Below are positions 18,366 through 28,604 of a stretch of DNA of 64,000 nucleotides, piece after piece; position 1 is the stretch's first letter, and each line of letters opens with the position of its first letter. A model generated the notes under the pieces. That model was not told the origin of the DNA. It was given only the letters and a program-made list of their open reading frames with translations, and searched no databases. A program made the translations under genes and the position numbers. This DNA comes from Xiphydria camelus (lineage: Eukaryota > Arthropoda > Insecta > Hymenoptera > Xiphydriidae). The stretch covers positions 10,486,995 to 10,550,994 of the forward strand of contig OY783191.1 of the NCBI GenBank assembly GCA_963678675.1, given 5' to 3'.

Positions 18366-18750
18366 GTGAAATAGGGGCCTAAGGGACGGAAGACCTGGGC
18401 ACCGGAAACTGTGACGCGGAAAAAAGGTTTTCGTGAAAGTAGTGATCACAGTGTACATACAAAACATAGAATTTTGATTTCAAATATTTGACATACTCCA
18501 GAACGGGAACGAGGCAAGGCGAGGCCGAACGAGCATGCAAGTGTGTACGTGCATTCGAGGCACGGCAAGACGCCTCGGCCTCGCCTCGAGGCCGTTCGGA
18601 GTCTATCCGTTTCGAGTCGGTACTTCAAAGGAACGAATGGTCAGATCGTTGCCTCGAACGTTGCCTCGTACGATTGCCGAAAACTCTCAAACGAGGCATT
18701 CGCCTTGCCTCGCCTTGCCTCGTTCCCGTTCGTGCTCAGATGTATACGCG

Positions 18751-19505
18751 GCTTTTTATTCCTCATTTGTACGTCGGATTGCATGCAACAGGCGCAAAGG
18801 GGTGAAAATCCAACCCTGGATATCTCGGACTTCCGGTTATGTAAATCGAATTTCCGGTGGTTTGTTGTATTCGGGATGATAATTATATTACTTTTCTATT
18901 ATAATAAATAACTGTTACAAGTTGATACTGAAAGATGCACGCCGGTTCTTGAAATCTGAAGTGTGTATTGAAAAATTATTAGGTACGTTTTGTGCGCCAA
19001 GTTAAATGGTACAACTTTTGTTAAAGAAGTTTTTTTTGAAATTACGCTCGTTTGGAAGATATATGCTACTATCCACGGTGGTTGAGACACACCGTATATT
19101 CATTGCAATTAACTCTACGTGTATTGCAATTATTCGTACTTATATGGCTTATTAAAAGACTTGGGCTTCATGTTAGCAACTTTTGACGAATTAAAATTTA
19201 TTCTTCCTGTAGCTAGAATCAAGTACATGTCTTCCGCTTGGCAGTAAGGCACTTTCACCGCTCGGCTATTTGTAAAAACTTATTTCCGAAATAACAATTT
19301 GACTGTTTATATTATCGTATATACGCGATGTAAGCAGAATCTCTAATGTACATCTTTTATCATCTAACACAATTTACATTCATTGATAAATATGTAAAGT
19401 ATAAACAATTTGTAAATCTGCAAGATGGAACGTGAATTGTATAATGACATGGAGAGATCTGGTTTTGAAGAACTTCCTTAGTAGCTGGATGTTTGCTCAA
19501 GGATG
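18751..19505. repeat. Right arm of the 750-bp inverted repeat
   Basis: Reverse complement of 10276-11027. It carries a MITE-F copy (18893-19097, minus) and the tRNA-like segment (19209-19271, minus). Confidence 0.8.
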
Positions 19506-19509
19506 GGGA

Positions 19510-19575
19510 TAGAGCAATCGATTGAGAAGAGATTAAAGGCCTGTATCACTACCAAAGGAGGCCACTTCGAGCAAT
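19510..19575 (+). pseudogene. Transposase C-terminal remnant, right copy
   Basis: IEKRLKACITTKGGHFEQFI followed by TAA. It is nearly the same as 8170-8262 read on minus. A Tc/mariner-group transposase tail is likely but unproven. The 225 bp between this and 19800 hold no further gene. Confidence 0.45.
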
Positions 19576-20011
19576 TTATTTAATAATTATATAGTGTGAT
19601 TATTGTTAACAAGAAATAAATATCGAGCGACGAGGAGAAGGCTTCATGATTGGAGAATATTGAAAGTGAAGTTGTGCCTAGCGCTTATACATATGTATAA
19701 TAAATCTGCGTTCTAGAAAGTTGCAAAAATTCAACTCGCAGGCTTTCCAAAATATTCTACAAGCTTGTAGATTTTACGAACATATTTAAGCGCCACCCTG
19801 TATATTATGGTACAATATCCTACAATTAATATCGCTATCAAACACACCTTCATATGTATGTTTTTCGATACGATCTTAATCACTCTCATTACTCCTATAT
19901 GTTTTCCTTTCGTGTAGAGTGAGACAAACCTCTTTATTATCGCAAGTTGCATTCTTTCGTGGCATGTACCATTCAGTTTCGTTCTAAGATGGATACCGTT
20001 AATGTGTTCAG

Positions 20012-20173
20012 GAACATACGGCCGGTATCAATTGCGAGAAATGCGAGTCTGGATTCTACAGACCAAACGGTGTTTCACCGGACGCTCCGGAGCCCTGTCT
20101 GCCTTGCGACTGCAACATGCACGGCAGCACCGGATATTGTATCCCGGACGATTCCTACACGCACATGGGAAAG
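20012..20173 (+). CDS. wb: Laminin alpha exon: LE repeat
   Basis: 54 codons, phase 0 at both ends. The acceptor TTCAG ends at 20011 and the donor GTAAAG starts at 20174. The reading EHTAGINCEKCESGFYRPNG then CLPCDCNMHGS is a canonical LE repeat, with every cysteine spaced as in laminins. It is 19.1 kb from the previous exon, which makes that intron the largest complete one in the window. It ends in MGK and joins VAGACEC in the next exon. The longest ATG-initiated reading here is in a different, wrong frame; the splice sites and the cysteine pattern decide the frame. Confidence 0.92.
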
Positions 20174-20381
20174 GTAAAGATTTCTAGTTTAATCTGACTG
20201 TATTCGTTTTGTGGGAAATTAATTTTTAATTTATAGTTATAGGTATGCAATTCGCTACCTCTGGTGCAAGTTGAGAATCTAGAATTTTTTACATTAATTC
20301 GCATATTTCTCACAAAGTGTATGGTATAAGTTATGAAGAATACTGTAACACGTTTGATCCTATTCATCAATTCTACGTGTA

Positions 20382-21295
20382 AGGGAGATCGGGGGGTTAT
20401 GAGACGGGTTTTGTTTTTGTAAGAAAAGTATAATGAAAAAACTTTTTTTCTGCGCATAAATTGTGTCAAATCGTGAGTAAGCATAACAACACTTTAAAAA
20501 AAGATGGGTTTGCTGAAATTTAAAAAAATCCTATAAGTTTGGCCTGTTAGCTCGAAAGTTGGTTTTTGTGGATTTTTACAATATTCGGGGGGTTTTGAGA
20601 CACTCCTTCAAATCATAGAAAGTGGCATACGTTTATCAAAATTGTTTATTCAAATTAAAAAAAGAAAGCAAATGTTGCGGCTTACAATGTATTCAAGTTT
20701 AAAAGGGTTAGATTTTTACATATAAACAAGTTTTAGGTGCGACTCGCTGCAAAATAAAGAAAAAATCATTTAAAGAAGGCTAAATTAATTAAAAACAATT
20801 AAAATTGCACAAAACGTGCAGTGTTCACAAAAAATGCAAAATACGCCCATAAAATACGATTTTTAGTAAATCGCTTTTAGAAATAGCGTCTCTCACAACC
20901 CCCCGAAAACGTTGTCTCACGACCCCCCAAGTTCAATATTTTTAAAATAGCCATCGCTTCATGAATATATAAAATGTTTATCCAAAATTCTTTTTGTGTG
21001 TCAAAAGGCTACTCACCAAGGAATGATTTATATCTATACACTTTTGTGAACAGCTTGAAAACATGAGTGAAAATATTGTAAACACAAATGTTCGAAAAAA
21101 CTTTAAAACACCAAATTTAAGTTGTAATCTGAAGAGATACTAAGAATCCGCGTCAACGCGATGAGTGTCAAATGAAAATGGAGATACAGGACGAGAATGA
21201 AGTTTGACAGTCATTGGTACATGTCGCACTTTTCAATTAAGTGCTGTGAGTTTGCCTCATGACCCCCCGTGTCTCACAACCCCCCGATCTCCCCT
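20382..21295. mobile_element. 0.9-kb element with GGGAGATCGGGGGGTT ends
   Basis: TIRs AGGGAGATCGGGGGGTTATG at 20382 and the inverse ACCCCCCGATCTCCCCT ending at 21295. The variant GGGGGGTTTTGAGACAC and its inverse CTCACAACCCCCCGAAAAC and CTCACGACCCCCCAAG recur inside, so the element carries internal copies of its end motif. AT-rich otherwise, with no coding. The superfamily is unknown to me. Confidence 0.75.
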
Positions 21296-21599
21296 ACTTG
21301 TAGTTCTTCCTGATCGATAATCGATACAACAATCATTAATGTAAAGTGATACGTAGGAAGCTAAAAGATAGAAAGTCGAATCACTCGCTATGGCAACACA
21401 TTTTTAAAAAAATGGTTGGTTCCGGCAGCCAAATATTCGTTGTCGTAAAACAAATATTTTGTTGTTCAAATATCAACCAAACGTTTGGTTAATATAACTA
21501 ATTATTTTTTTCAGTGTATCTATTGAAACATATTGAGCACAATAGTTTTTTTTGCAAGGGTTCTAAACCTGTACAGGTATACCCTGTACTTATTGTTAG

Positions 21600-21715
21600 T
21601 TTATTACATACCAGTGCAACGGGGTGCATATCGGCTGGTACATTCCATCCGCTGTGGTTTCCTACAATTCGGTGGTAATACCGACGGCCAAGATCCGAAC
21701 CAAATGACACCGCTT
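21600..21715 (-). repeat. MITE family C-like fragment, left of the mariner
   Basis: GTGCAACGGGGTGCATATCG through TTCGGTGGTAATACCGAC matches the 14740-14962 core. Its counterpart in opposite orientation lies at 22803-22975 on the other side of the mariner copy. Confidence 0.65.
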
Positions 21716-21765
21716 ACGTATATTTCCTTGATTATTCGAAAAAACGCTGACGAGTATCGAAACTA

Positions 21766-22803
21766 TTGGATTGTTCGGAAAGTAATTTCATATTTTTTTA
21801 TGAAAATGAATGACGATTTTTTTATAATGAATAAATATTGTATTGAATTAGATATTGTCCATTCTGGTCCAATATCTTTTGCCACCTTTCTGGCAGTAAC
21901 ATGATTCCACGCTCATAAAATGTTTGTTCTTTGCTGGCAAAAAACTGATCCAGGTGATTTTTGACCTCCTCATTTGAAGTAAAGGTTTTACCGTCTAAAA
22001 AATGTTGTAGAGAATGGAATAAATAATAATTAAAAGGTGCCAGATCTAGAGAATATGGTGGGTGTGGCAGTATATTCCATCCAAACTGTAAAAGCTTTTG
22101 GCGAGTTACCAAACTTGTATGAGGTCTCGCATTATCTTGGTGGAACACTACACCTTTTCTATCGATAAATTCTGGCCTTTTCTATTTAAGTGAATCATTC
22201 GATTTGTCCACCTGATGACAGTATACTTCAGAATTGATCGTTGTATTGTCCGGTAGAAGCGCAAAAAAAACGATTCAAATATGTCGAGTTTTGGGATTAA
22301 ACCTAGGCGTTTCAAATGATCATGAACGGTCGAATTCGATAAATTTAACCTTTCAGCAATCTCACGAGTTGTTATTCGCTGGTTTGCATCAATTAATGCC
22401 TTTATTGTGTCTTCATCAGCTTTAACTGGCCTTTCAAACCGTGGTGCATCTTCAACATCAAAATTGCCGGATGGAAATTTTGCAAACTAGTTTTGGCACT
22501 GACGTTCTATCAATACATATTCTCCATACACATCGGATAATTTTTTTCTTGCTTGAACAGCATTTTTACCTTTTCGATAGTAAAAAAGTAAAATATGCCG
22601 AAAATGCTGCTTTTCACTTTCCATATTTGATAGGGCACCAACCAAAAACTACTGCGTAGAATCAATCGAACTTTTTCACAAGCAAGCCTTGCTACTCGTA
22701 TATCAGTTGTCAAAATATATAACGATTATGCGGCTTAAGTGTGAAGAGTTGGCTGTAAAAAAATACAATTAAGTCCTCTGTTGGTAAAAAACGAAATTAC
22801 TCA
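21766..22803 (-). mobile_element. Decayed mariner element
   Basis: The left end TTGGATTGTTCGGAAAGTAA after TA is a mariner TIR. The right end keeps GTAATTTCGTTTTTTACC on minus but lacks the terminal dozen bases. It is about 1.04 kb against 1.25-1.3 kb for a full mariner, so it is internally deleted. Confidence 0.85.
21822..22626 (-). pseudogene. Mariner transposase pseudogene
   Basis: Minus strand from 22626: ESEKQHFRHILLFYYRKGKN (N-terminal DNA-binding block), an early stop, then DAPRFERPVKADED, TTREIAERLNLSNSTVHDHL and LKRLGLIPKLD (helix-turn-helix and linker). The catalytic middle is deleted. The end is intact: HQDNARPHTSLVTRQKL, LPHPPYSLDLAPFNYYLF, and ERWQKILDQNGQYL. The third catalytic Asp of the mariner D,D34D triad, normally in the P-S-D-Y-HLF block, reads Asn here (PFNYYLF). 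Confidence 0.87.
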
Positions 22804-22975
22804 ATATATCGGAACGTCCGTCACTCTGACCACTAATGAGATGGCAGATGTTTCTCAGACTGATACTTCTATATGGTTCGGAACTTGGCTGTCGGTTTAC
22901 CATCGAATTATAGGAAACCACAGCGGACGAGATACACTAACCGATATATTATACAACCCGTTGGACATGTCGGTA
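22803..22975 (+). repeat. MITE family C-like fragment, right of the mariner
   Basis: GTCACTCTGACCACTAATGA through GTTCGGAACTTGGCTGTCGG is homologous to the 14740 MITE core, inverted relative to 21600-21715. The mariner therefore sits between two opposed copies. The interval 22976-23316 holds nothing else recognised. Confidence 0.6.
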
Positions 22976-23316
22976 ATAAAAGTATTTTCATCTCGAAGAC
23001 AAAATTTCATATTTTCCACAATGTGCAACTATCGTTGAGCGTATATGAGAATACGAAGTACGAGATACTCGATCATCGTCCATCAAATTGTAATCGAGAT
23101 GTAGGTATAAATACGCTTAGTTACCAACTAACCCGATTAAAAACTTCAATGATTAATATTGAAATCCGACCTAATTTCATTCGTATGATTCGTTAATTGG
23201 GCATGAAATTCCGTGATAAATTAATTACTCAACCAACCATTCTCAGCTTTCTCTTACACAAAGGATATATTATCTACATACAGACATTTTTAGAAATGTG
23301 TATATACATACATGTA

Positions 23317-24566
23317 CAGGGTGGACCAGGTTAAACGTCATTTTTTTTATATGTGATAGAACAACAACAAAAAAGTAGACTTTCATAAGAAAATTTGTTT
23401 GAAAAATGTTTCCTAACAAAAATACAGGGTGTCAAAGTTTCGAAAAAAAATGGTTTTCTCATCATAACTTCTAAACTACTTGATCGATTTCCATGAAATT
23501 TCGCACACAGGCTAATGTAGAACAGCTCTAAAAGCAATAATTAAATAATTTTTTTTCGAAACTTTGACACCCTATATCTTTGTTAGGAAACATTTTTGAA
23601 AAAAATTTTCTTATGAAAATCTATTTTTTTTGTTGCTCTATCACATATCACAATTGAGGCTATGAGCGCAATGATGGACTAACCCACAAAAAGTGTGATT
23701 TTTGTTTTAATGCGGAATTGAAACTGTTAAATTAGTATCTTATTGTTAGTTAAATAGTATTAAACCTTATGTTTACATAAGATTGTTTGATCCACTTTGC
23801 AGTTGATAGATACTAATTTAACAGTTTCAATTCCGCATTAAAACAAAAATCACACTTTGTGGGTTAATCCATTATTGCGCTCATAGCCTCAATTAATGGA
23901 GTTCAACCTAGCTTTGGCCTGCTCGCAACCCTGTAAATTAAAATAAATATCTCTCAAAAACGAAGTCACAAATCAAAAATTTGCAAGGATGATTTTTTTC
24001 TTTAAATTAAACGGGGAATCCAATAATTAAATTTTCTTTGCAAAATATCCAGTGTCGCCGAAGATTGGGAAGGGGGAAAGGGGGGTACCGGCCCCCAGTA
24101 TCTACGCCACTGGAGAATTTTTTAAAATTATTTAATTATTACTTAGAGCTGTACGACATTAGCCTGTATGCGAAATTTCATGGAAATCGATCCAGTGGCT
24201 TAGAAGTTATGATGAGAAAACCATTTTTTTTTCGAACCTTTGACACCCTATATCTTTGTTAGGAAACATTTTTGAAAAAAATTTTCTCATGAGAATCTAT
24301 TTTTTGTTGTTGCTCTATCACGTATCACAATTAATGGAGTTCAACCTAGCTTTAGCCTGCTCGACACCCTATAAATTAAAATAAATATCTCAAAAACGAA
24401 GCCATAAATCAAAAATTTGCAAGGGTGATTTTTTTATCTAAATTAAACGGGGAATCCAATAATTAAATTTTCTTTGCGAAATATCCAGTGGCGCCGAAGA
24501 TTGGGAGGAGGAAATGGGGGTACCTATCACATATAAAAAAAATGACGTTTAACCTGATTCACCCTG
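23317..24566. mobile_element. MITE family D, copy 1 (CAGGGTGGACCAGGTTAAAC)
   Basis: 1.25 kb flanked by TA. The ends are CAGGGTGGACCAGGTTAAAC and GTTTAACCTGATTCACCCTG, with long subterminal inverted zones (GTTTCCTAACAAA, TCATCATAACTTCTAAAC, ATTTCATGGAAATCGATC). An AGTGGCGCCGAAGATTGGGA block and its inverse occur inside. Copies at 35525-36228 and 53232-53995 share the ends. A 245-bp palindrome is nested in this copy. Confidence 0.87.
23652..23895. repeat. 245-bp palindrome nested in MITE D
   Basis: Arms of about 88 bp: AATTGAGGCTATGAGCGCAA to GTTAAATTAGTATC, and the inverse to TTGCGCTCATAGCCTCAATT. Around a central AAACCTTATG..CATAAGATTG the arms are nearly identical. The other MITE D copies lack it, so it is a separate insertion. 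Confidence 0.8.
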
Positions 24567-24767
24567 TATACACTTCCAAATGCTTAACTATTTATTTCAA
24601 CGTTGTAAATACTATGCTCCCTCGAGAGTCATTAATGCACGGTTATAAATTCGTTCTAATAAGAGTCCGAGGGTGGGTGCTTCGAAGGAGAGATAGAGAC
24701 AAAAAAGTGGGAGCCGCGTATGAGATTCTTATTACGAAACCATTAGCTAACGCCGATCGTGTTTCAG

Positions 24768-25064
24768 GTAGCAGGTGCTTGCGAATGCAAACCGGGCTAC
24801 TCCGGATATAAGTGCAAACAATGCGCAGCCGGATACCGACAGTTCCCCGACTGCATGGCCTGTCCCTGCGATTCCCGCGGCATACTGCCCTCCCACGATT
24901 GCGAAGGCGACTGTCTTTGCAAGGCGAATGTCGCCGGCGAGTTCTGCGACCGCTGCAAGCCGGGACATTTTGCTCTGACGCGCGACAACTTGGACGGTTG
25001 TCTTCCGTGCTTCTGCTCGGGTATTACCGACGAGTGCACTACTACTAAATTGTCTTACAGCATG
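24768..25064 (+). CDS. wb: Laminin alpha exon: LE repeats up to the L4 boundary
   Basis: 99 codons, phase 0 at both ends, with acceptor GTTTCAG to 24767 and donor GTGAGT at 25065. It encodes ACECKPGYSGYKCKQC, then CMACPCDSRG, CEGDCLCKANVAGEFCDRC and finally LPCFCSGITDEC. The CFCSG..xxC motif is the half LE repeat that laminin alpha chains place immediately before a laminin IV insertion. The following exon is indeed L4. A second AG lies 7 nt inside the exon (GTAGCAG) but would break the frame, so the first AG is taken as the acceptor. Confidence 0.93.
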
Positions 25065-25180
25065 GTGAGTATGGATTGCTTGCAATCGATAAAGTCTTTC
25101 CGATTATTTCTTCTAAAAATGTCTACTAATAAATAGAAATCTGAAAGTAAACGTAGTGGAAATTAAAGAATGAGAAATGA

Positions 25181-25260
25181 TCAAATATTGCCAGTTTCGG
25201 TGAAATATTGCCAGTTTCGGTGAAATATTGCCAGTTTCGGTCAAATATTGCCAGTTTCGG
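25181..25260 (+). repeat. Four perfect 20-bp tandem units
   Basis: Four units of (C/G)AAATATTGCCAGTTTCGGT in the laminin intron. Units differ only at TCAAA versus TGAAA. Confidence 0.95.
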
Positions 25261-25651
25261 TGAAATACAATGTTGTTGAATACAATGAAGCAAGGGAGAT
25301 AAGTTACAATGATATGTTTCGTATTTTTAAGTTTTTCCTACGATGGAAAAGAAACGATCGTAGTAGTCTCAATCCCGAGTCGAAATTTAAATTCTAATTT
25401 GAACCTCTGGATCCTCACTGAGGGTCTCGAGGCTGAAAGTTGGTTTTCAAGATCCGGATGTCTGTGCAATGAAAACCTAATTTGAACCTAAACTGCGTGA
25501 ATATTTCCACTCTTCGCAAGTTTAGGTCCAAATGAGGTTTTCATAATTCTCATTTGGACCTCATGGACCTCACCTCGAGCTCTGGCGAAAAAAAATGTTG
25601 TCGCCATCAGTCGGTATACGTCCATAGACCTATCCAGTCGGTATACGTCCA

Positions 25652-25983
25652 TACCGTATGTCCCACTCTGTACGGGCCAGTTTGAAGTTACCTTCGGGGA
25701 GGCTTGGTCGGTACTTGAGTCATTTAATACCGGTAGAAGTCGAGTCGGTAGTCAATTCGGGTGATCGAAGCGTCTAACTTTGAAATTATGAATTTGTGAA
25801 TAATGGAAATTACTCATCATTATTCACAAATTCATAATTTCGAGATTAGACGCTTCGATCTCCCGAATTGACACCAACTCTAACTACCGACTCGACTTCT
25901 ACCGGTATTAAATGTTTCGATTACCGACCAAGCCTCCCCGAAGGTAACTTCAAACTGGCCCGTACAGAGTGGGACATACGGTA
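25652..25983. mobile_element. Long palindrome, family B-like (TACCGTATGT ends)
   Basis: 332 bp. The ends TACCGTATGTCCCACTCTGT and its inverse are joined by arms of about 150 bp (GAAGTTACCTTCGGGGAGGC, TACCGGTAGAAGTCGAGTCG) around a TAATGGAAATTACTCATCATTA centre. Direct copies of CAGTCGGTATACGTCCATA flank both sides (about 25607-25651 and 25991-26010). Confidence 0.8.
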
Positions 25984-26055
25984 GGCCTATCAGTCGGTAT
26001 ACGTCCATAGGCCTGTCAACCCGCCCGCGCCGGCCAGTAACGGTTTTTTTTTCAG

Positions 26056-26134
26056 ACCCTACCTGGACTCGAACCTGCGATCCTCGAAACTGGGAATGCT
26101 TGCTTTCACACTCTACTAATTGAGCCATCGACTG
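26056..26134 (-). repeat. tRNA-derived sequence (SINE head)
   Basis: On minus, GATGGCTCAATTAGTAGAGT is a good A box and GCAGGTTCGAGTCCAGG a good B box, 55 bp apart, as in tRNA-derived SINE promoters. The cloverleaf does not close at the acceptor. A (T)n run on plus (26044-26052) lies where a SINE body would start. Confidence 0.6.
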
Positions 26135-26139
26135 TTCAA

Positions 26140-27433
26140 GTGGGGTCGGTTGACTTTAGTTATATATAGAAACTGGACATGACAGTGACTGCTCTCGAAG
26201 GTTCTTTTCATTAAATTTCATAAAATAATTTAATACTTTCTTTTTCAAAACAGTAGCGATTATGATAATTAATCATACATTATTTATGGAATAATTCGGT
26301 ACAATCTGCACTGTTTGAAACATCATTATTATATGATTTTGTTATTTTTTAATTTAAAAATTTTATGAAGACAGTGCATTCACGATAAATTTACGAAGTG
26401 TTTGCACGTCGTTAAAACGTTCCATGCCCGCGTGAGACGTATACGACCCCCGTTGAACTTTCCGCTCAGGCCACTTGGAATTCTCATTGAAAAACGAAGA
26501 ATTCTTTAAAAATTTATTGTAGAGTCAAATATAGGCGTTAATGATAAATTTAACTTTTTACTGTTATTAATAATAATAACAATAAAAAATTTATTCATTG
26601 CTTTGTTGTCTAATGCATATTAAAATGTATACCTTTTTCTTGCTAATTATGGCTTTGTACTATTGAAAAATTGTAAGGCGTACGTCAAAAACGAGTTTAT
26701 TTAATTGTAAAAGTATGAGTAGTATATGCCCCACGCGGCGAAAATAGAGTTTCAATTTTGTCTGAAGTCCAGCAGGTCGACATTAGAGTTGGAAGTGTAC
26801 TCACAAATTCTAATTTAAACCTGTTCGTGATCATCTGAGCATGATGATCACGAAATTAGAGTTACACCTACAGCGGCAAACCAATACTTCAAAGAAATGA
26901 GGTTTTCCAGGTTCAGATTAGAGTTTAAATTTCGACTCGCGGGAATGTCCCTTCGCCTTCGTATTTATGGAATGAAATTTCTCCGTCAAATTACTACGAT
27001 GTACAATAGCTGTCAACTTACAATGCCAAGAATGGCTGGTACGCAATCACGCCTTCGCACGGCGAGCTTTCTCCTTAATCGCTCTTTGCCCGTCTTCGAC
27101 GTCCTTCCGGCGATTGTCCCGCGTACCTACAGCACGCGTATCAGCCCTCGCCGCACCGCTTTAATACGACTCGGGTATTATTTAGTCATCTTCGTGGCGG
27201 TCGACACGACGAACGGCGACTTCGGAAACTTAATTTGTTTAACGAGGGCCCCCATACCTCGGCATCGCCGGCGAGTGATAACCTAGAAGGCTGCGCGAGG
27301 ATCCGATAAGTCGACGGACCTGCTCTCGGACGTTCCATAAATTAGTGATTCTTTTTTCTTACTTACCCGTCTCAGCGCGGACGTCCGAGGAGCGTACTTT
27401 CTTTTGTAATCGTTCGCATCTATACGGTTTCAG
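26140..27433 (+). other. Laminin intron interval
   Basis: No gene recognised. TTTAAATTTCGACTCGCGGG (about 26927) is the inverse of CCGAGTCGAAATTTAAA (about 25375), hinting at a degraded 1.6-kb inverted element around the palindrome. The 27000-27300 part is unusually GC-rich for an intron, with an open plus frame of 129 codons (26897-27283) that matches nothing I know and has no Kozak or splice support. Confidence 0.45.
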
Positions 27434-27688
27434 ATATCGACGTTGGATGGGTGGCTAGTGACGGATACGAACGTCTCGCGCGTCCTGGTACCGGACGCCG
27501 AGGAGCGACGGCTCACGATAGTCACCGACGACCAGAAGTACGAGAGCCTCTTCTGGCTGGCGCCGGAGATATATCGAGGGAATCGATTATCATCTTACGG
27601 CAGCAATCTTACCTACGAGGTCGAGTGGGTTTTCATGCGAGGCGACACCAGCTATAGGCCCACCATCGAGCCGAACGTTATTCTTGTG
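27434..27688 (+). CDS. wb: Laminin alpha exon: laminin IV (L4) domain, first part
   Basis: 85 codons, phase 0 at both ends, with acceptor GGTTTCAG to 27433 and donor GTGAGT at 27689. It encodes LDGWLVTD, then FWLAPEIYRGNRLSSYGSNL and TYEVEW, the conserved core of L4 (xAPxxYxGNxLxSYGxxLTYxxxW). L4 modules are inserted between two halves of an LE repeat and are structural. The exon is GC-rich against its surroundings, consistent with selection on coding sequence. Confidence 0.93.
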
Positions 27689-27992
27689 GTGAGTCGACTT
27701 TGGCTGGCATAGGTACAAAAGAGGAGTGTTGTTGAGGATCTGTCGAAAAAAGACAACCCTCTTCTCATGTCTTTAAACTGCCTCCTCCTCCGACGCGATC
27801 CTCCGTATATGTTCGTTCTCGCGAGTACGAGTATATCTTGCAAGTCGCTTCGTTCTCCGTCGGTCCGAACATTTGTTTCGACGTCTTCGTTAACCATTCG
27901 TTTATTGAACTCCGCGCATAACTAACGACGATACTTTCGCGCCTTCGATGCGCGATTGTACTGACGTTGTCTTCCACTTCTTCGGGCATTAG

Positions 27993-28240
27993 GGGAACAA
28001 CGGTATGTACATCGCCTACGGGGAAGAACAGTACAGCGGACAAAGGGCTGAGATCTCGATACCGTTGCAAGAACAGGGCTGGTACCACCTGCGAATGGAG
28101 TCGCAGGACGCTCCTACAAGGCTGAGGAGGACGGAATTTCGCGGAGATCCTGTGACTAGACCTCAAATGTTGCGCGTATTGAGAAACTTAAAGCATCTGA
28201 TGGTGAGGGAGCAGTATAATTCCGAACAGGTCGAAGGAAG
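27993..28240 (+). CDS. wb: Laminin alpha exon: laminin IV (L4) domain, second part
   Basis: 248 nt, entering in phase 0 and leaving in phase 2 (donor GTACGG at 28241). It continues the L4 domain: GNNGMYIAYGEE, then ISIPLQEQGWYHL and TRPQMLRVLRNLKHLMVREQ, matching the L4 segment in which a helix with L-NLKxLxIR leads back into the LE repeat. The intron before it is 304 bp and the one after is 107 bp, the two most compact neighbouring introns here. The acceptor is GGGCATTAG, with a weak pyrimidine tract, but frame and homology support it. Confidence 0.9.
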
Positions 28241-28347
28241 GTACGGTTTCGTATGTGATTTATAGTTATTATCTTTCGCAATCGGTTATTTTTTAATTTT
28301 TTTTTTGTTAAGAACGTGTTTCGAGCATTTCTTTCTTTTCATTGCAG

Positions 28348-28585
28348 TCTTCTTTCGGTAATTCTACCGATAGGAGAACCCGCCACACCGGAACAAGACG
28401 AAAATGAAAGCTTCGTCGAGCTCTGCGATTGCCCGGCGGGATATACGGGCCTCTCTTGCGAGAGCTGCGATTGGGGATACGTTATTGTTCTGGCAAATGA
28501 CTCGAACCATCAGAATCATGAGTGTGTCAAATGCGACTGTAACGGTCACGCTGCTACTTGTAATCTTCTATTGGGCGAATGTGGG
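28348..28585 (+). CDS. wb: Laminin alpha exon: end of L4 and resumed LE repeat
   Basis: 238 nt with acceptor TTTTCATTGCAG to 28347. The first base completes the Ser codon left open by the previous exon. It reads the end of L4, then ESFVELCDCPAGYTGLSCES, the second half of the interrupted LE repeat, then CVKCDCNGHAATC of the next. It ends in GECG at donor GTGAGT (28586). A long palindromic element begins only about 20 nt downstream of this donor. Confidence 0.92.
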
Positions 28586-28604
28586 GTGAGTTATTTCATT
28601 CGTG

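Larger units (their letters stand above)
8073..19800. mobile_element. 11.7-kb nested inverted composite with CAGGGTGG ends
   Basis: The outer ends match as inverted repeats: CAGGGTGGTGCTTAA at 8073 and TTAAGCGCCACCCTG ending at 19800, each next to TA. Inside each end lies the same transposase C-terminal remnant (KRLKACITTKGGHFE, then a palindromic ATTATATAGTGTGATTA) pointing outward: 8085-8275 on minus and 19510-19625 on plus. Further in, 10276-11027 and 18751-19505 are about 750-bp reverse-complement arms. The left arm is split by a 2-kb insertion. The interior holds other complete elements. It could be one large foldback or two related elements inserted in opposite orientation; I cannot decide from one locus. 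Confidence 0.6.

Noticed and set aside
24747..25085. Minus-strand ORFs of 80-112 codons opposite the laminin exon
   Set aside because: They are antisense shadows of the GC-rich LE exon; the plus frame has the laminin cysteine pattern and splice sites.
26897..27286. 129-codon plus-strand ORF as a gene
   Set aside because: No domain, no splice or start context, and its first part overlaps a repeated palindromic flank. Kept only as a GC-rich intron segment.
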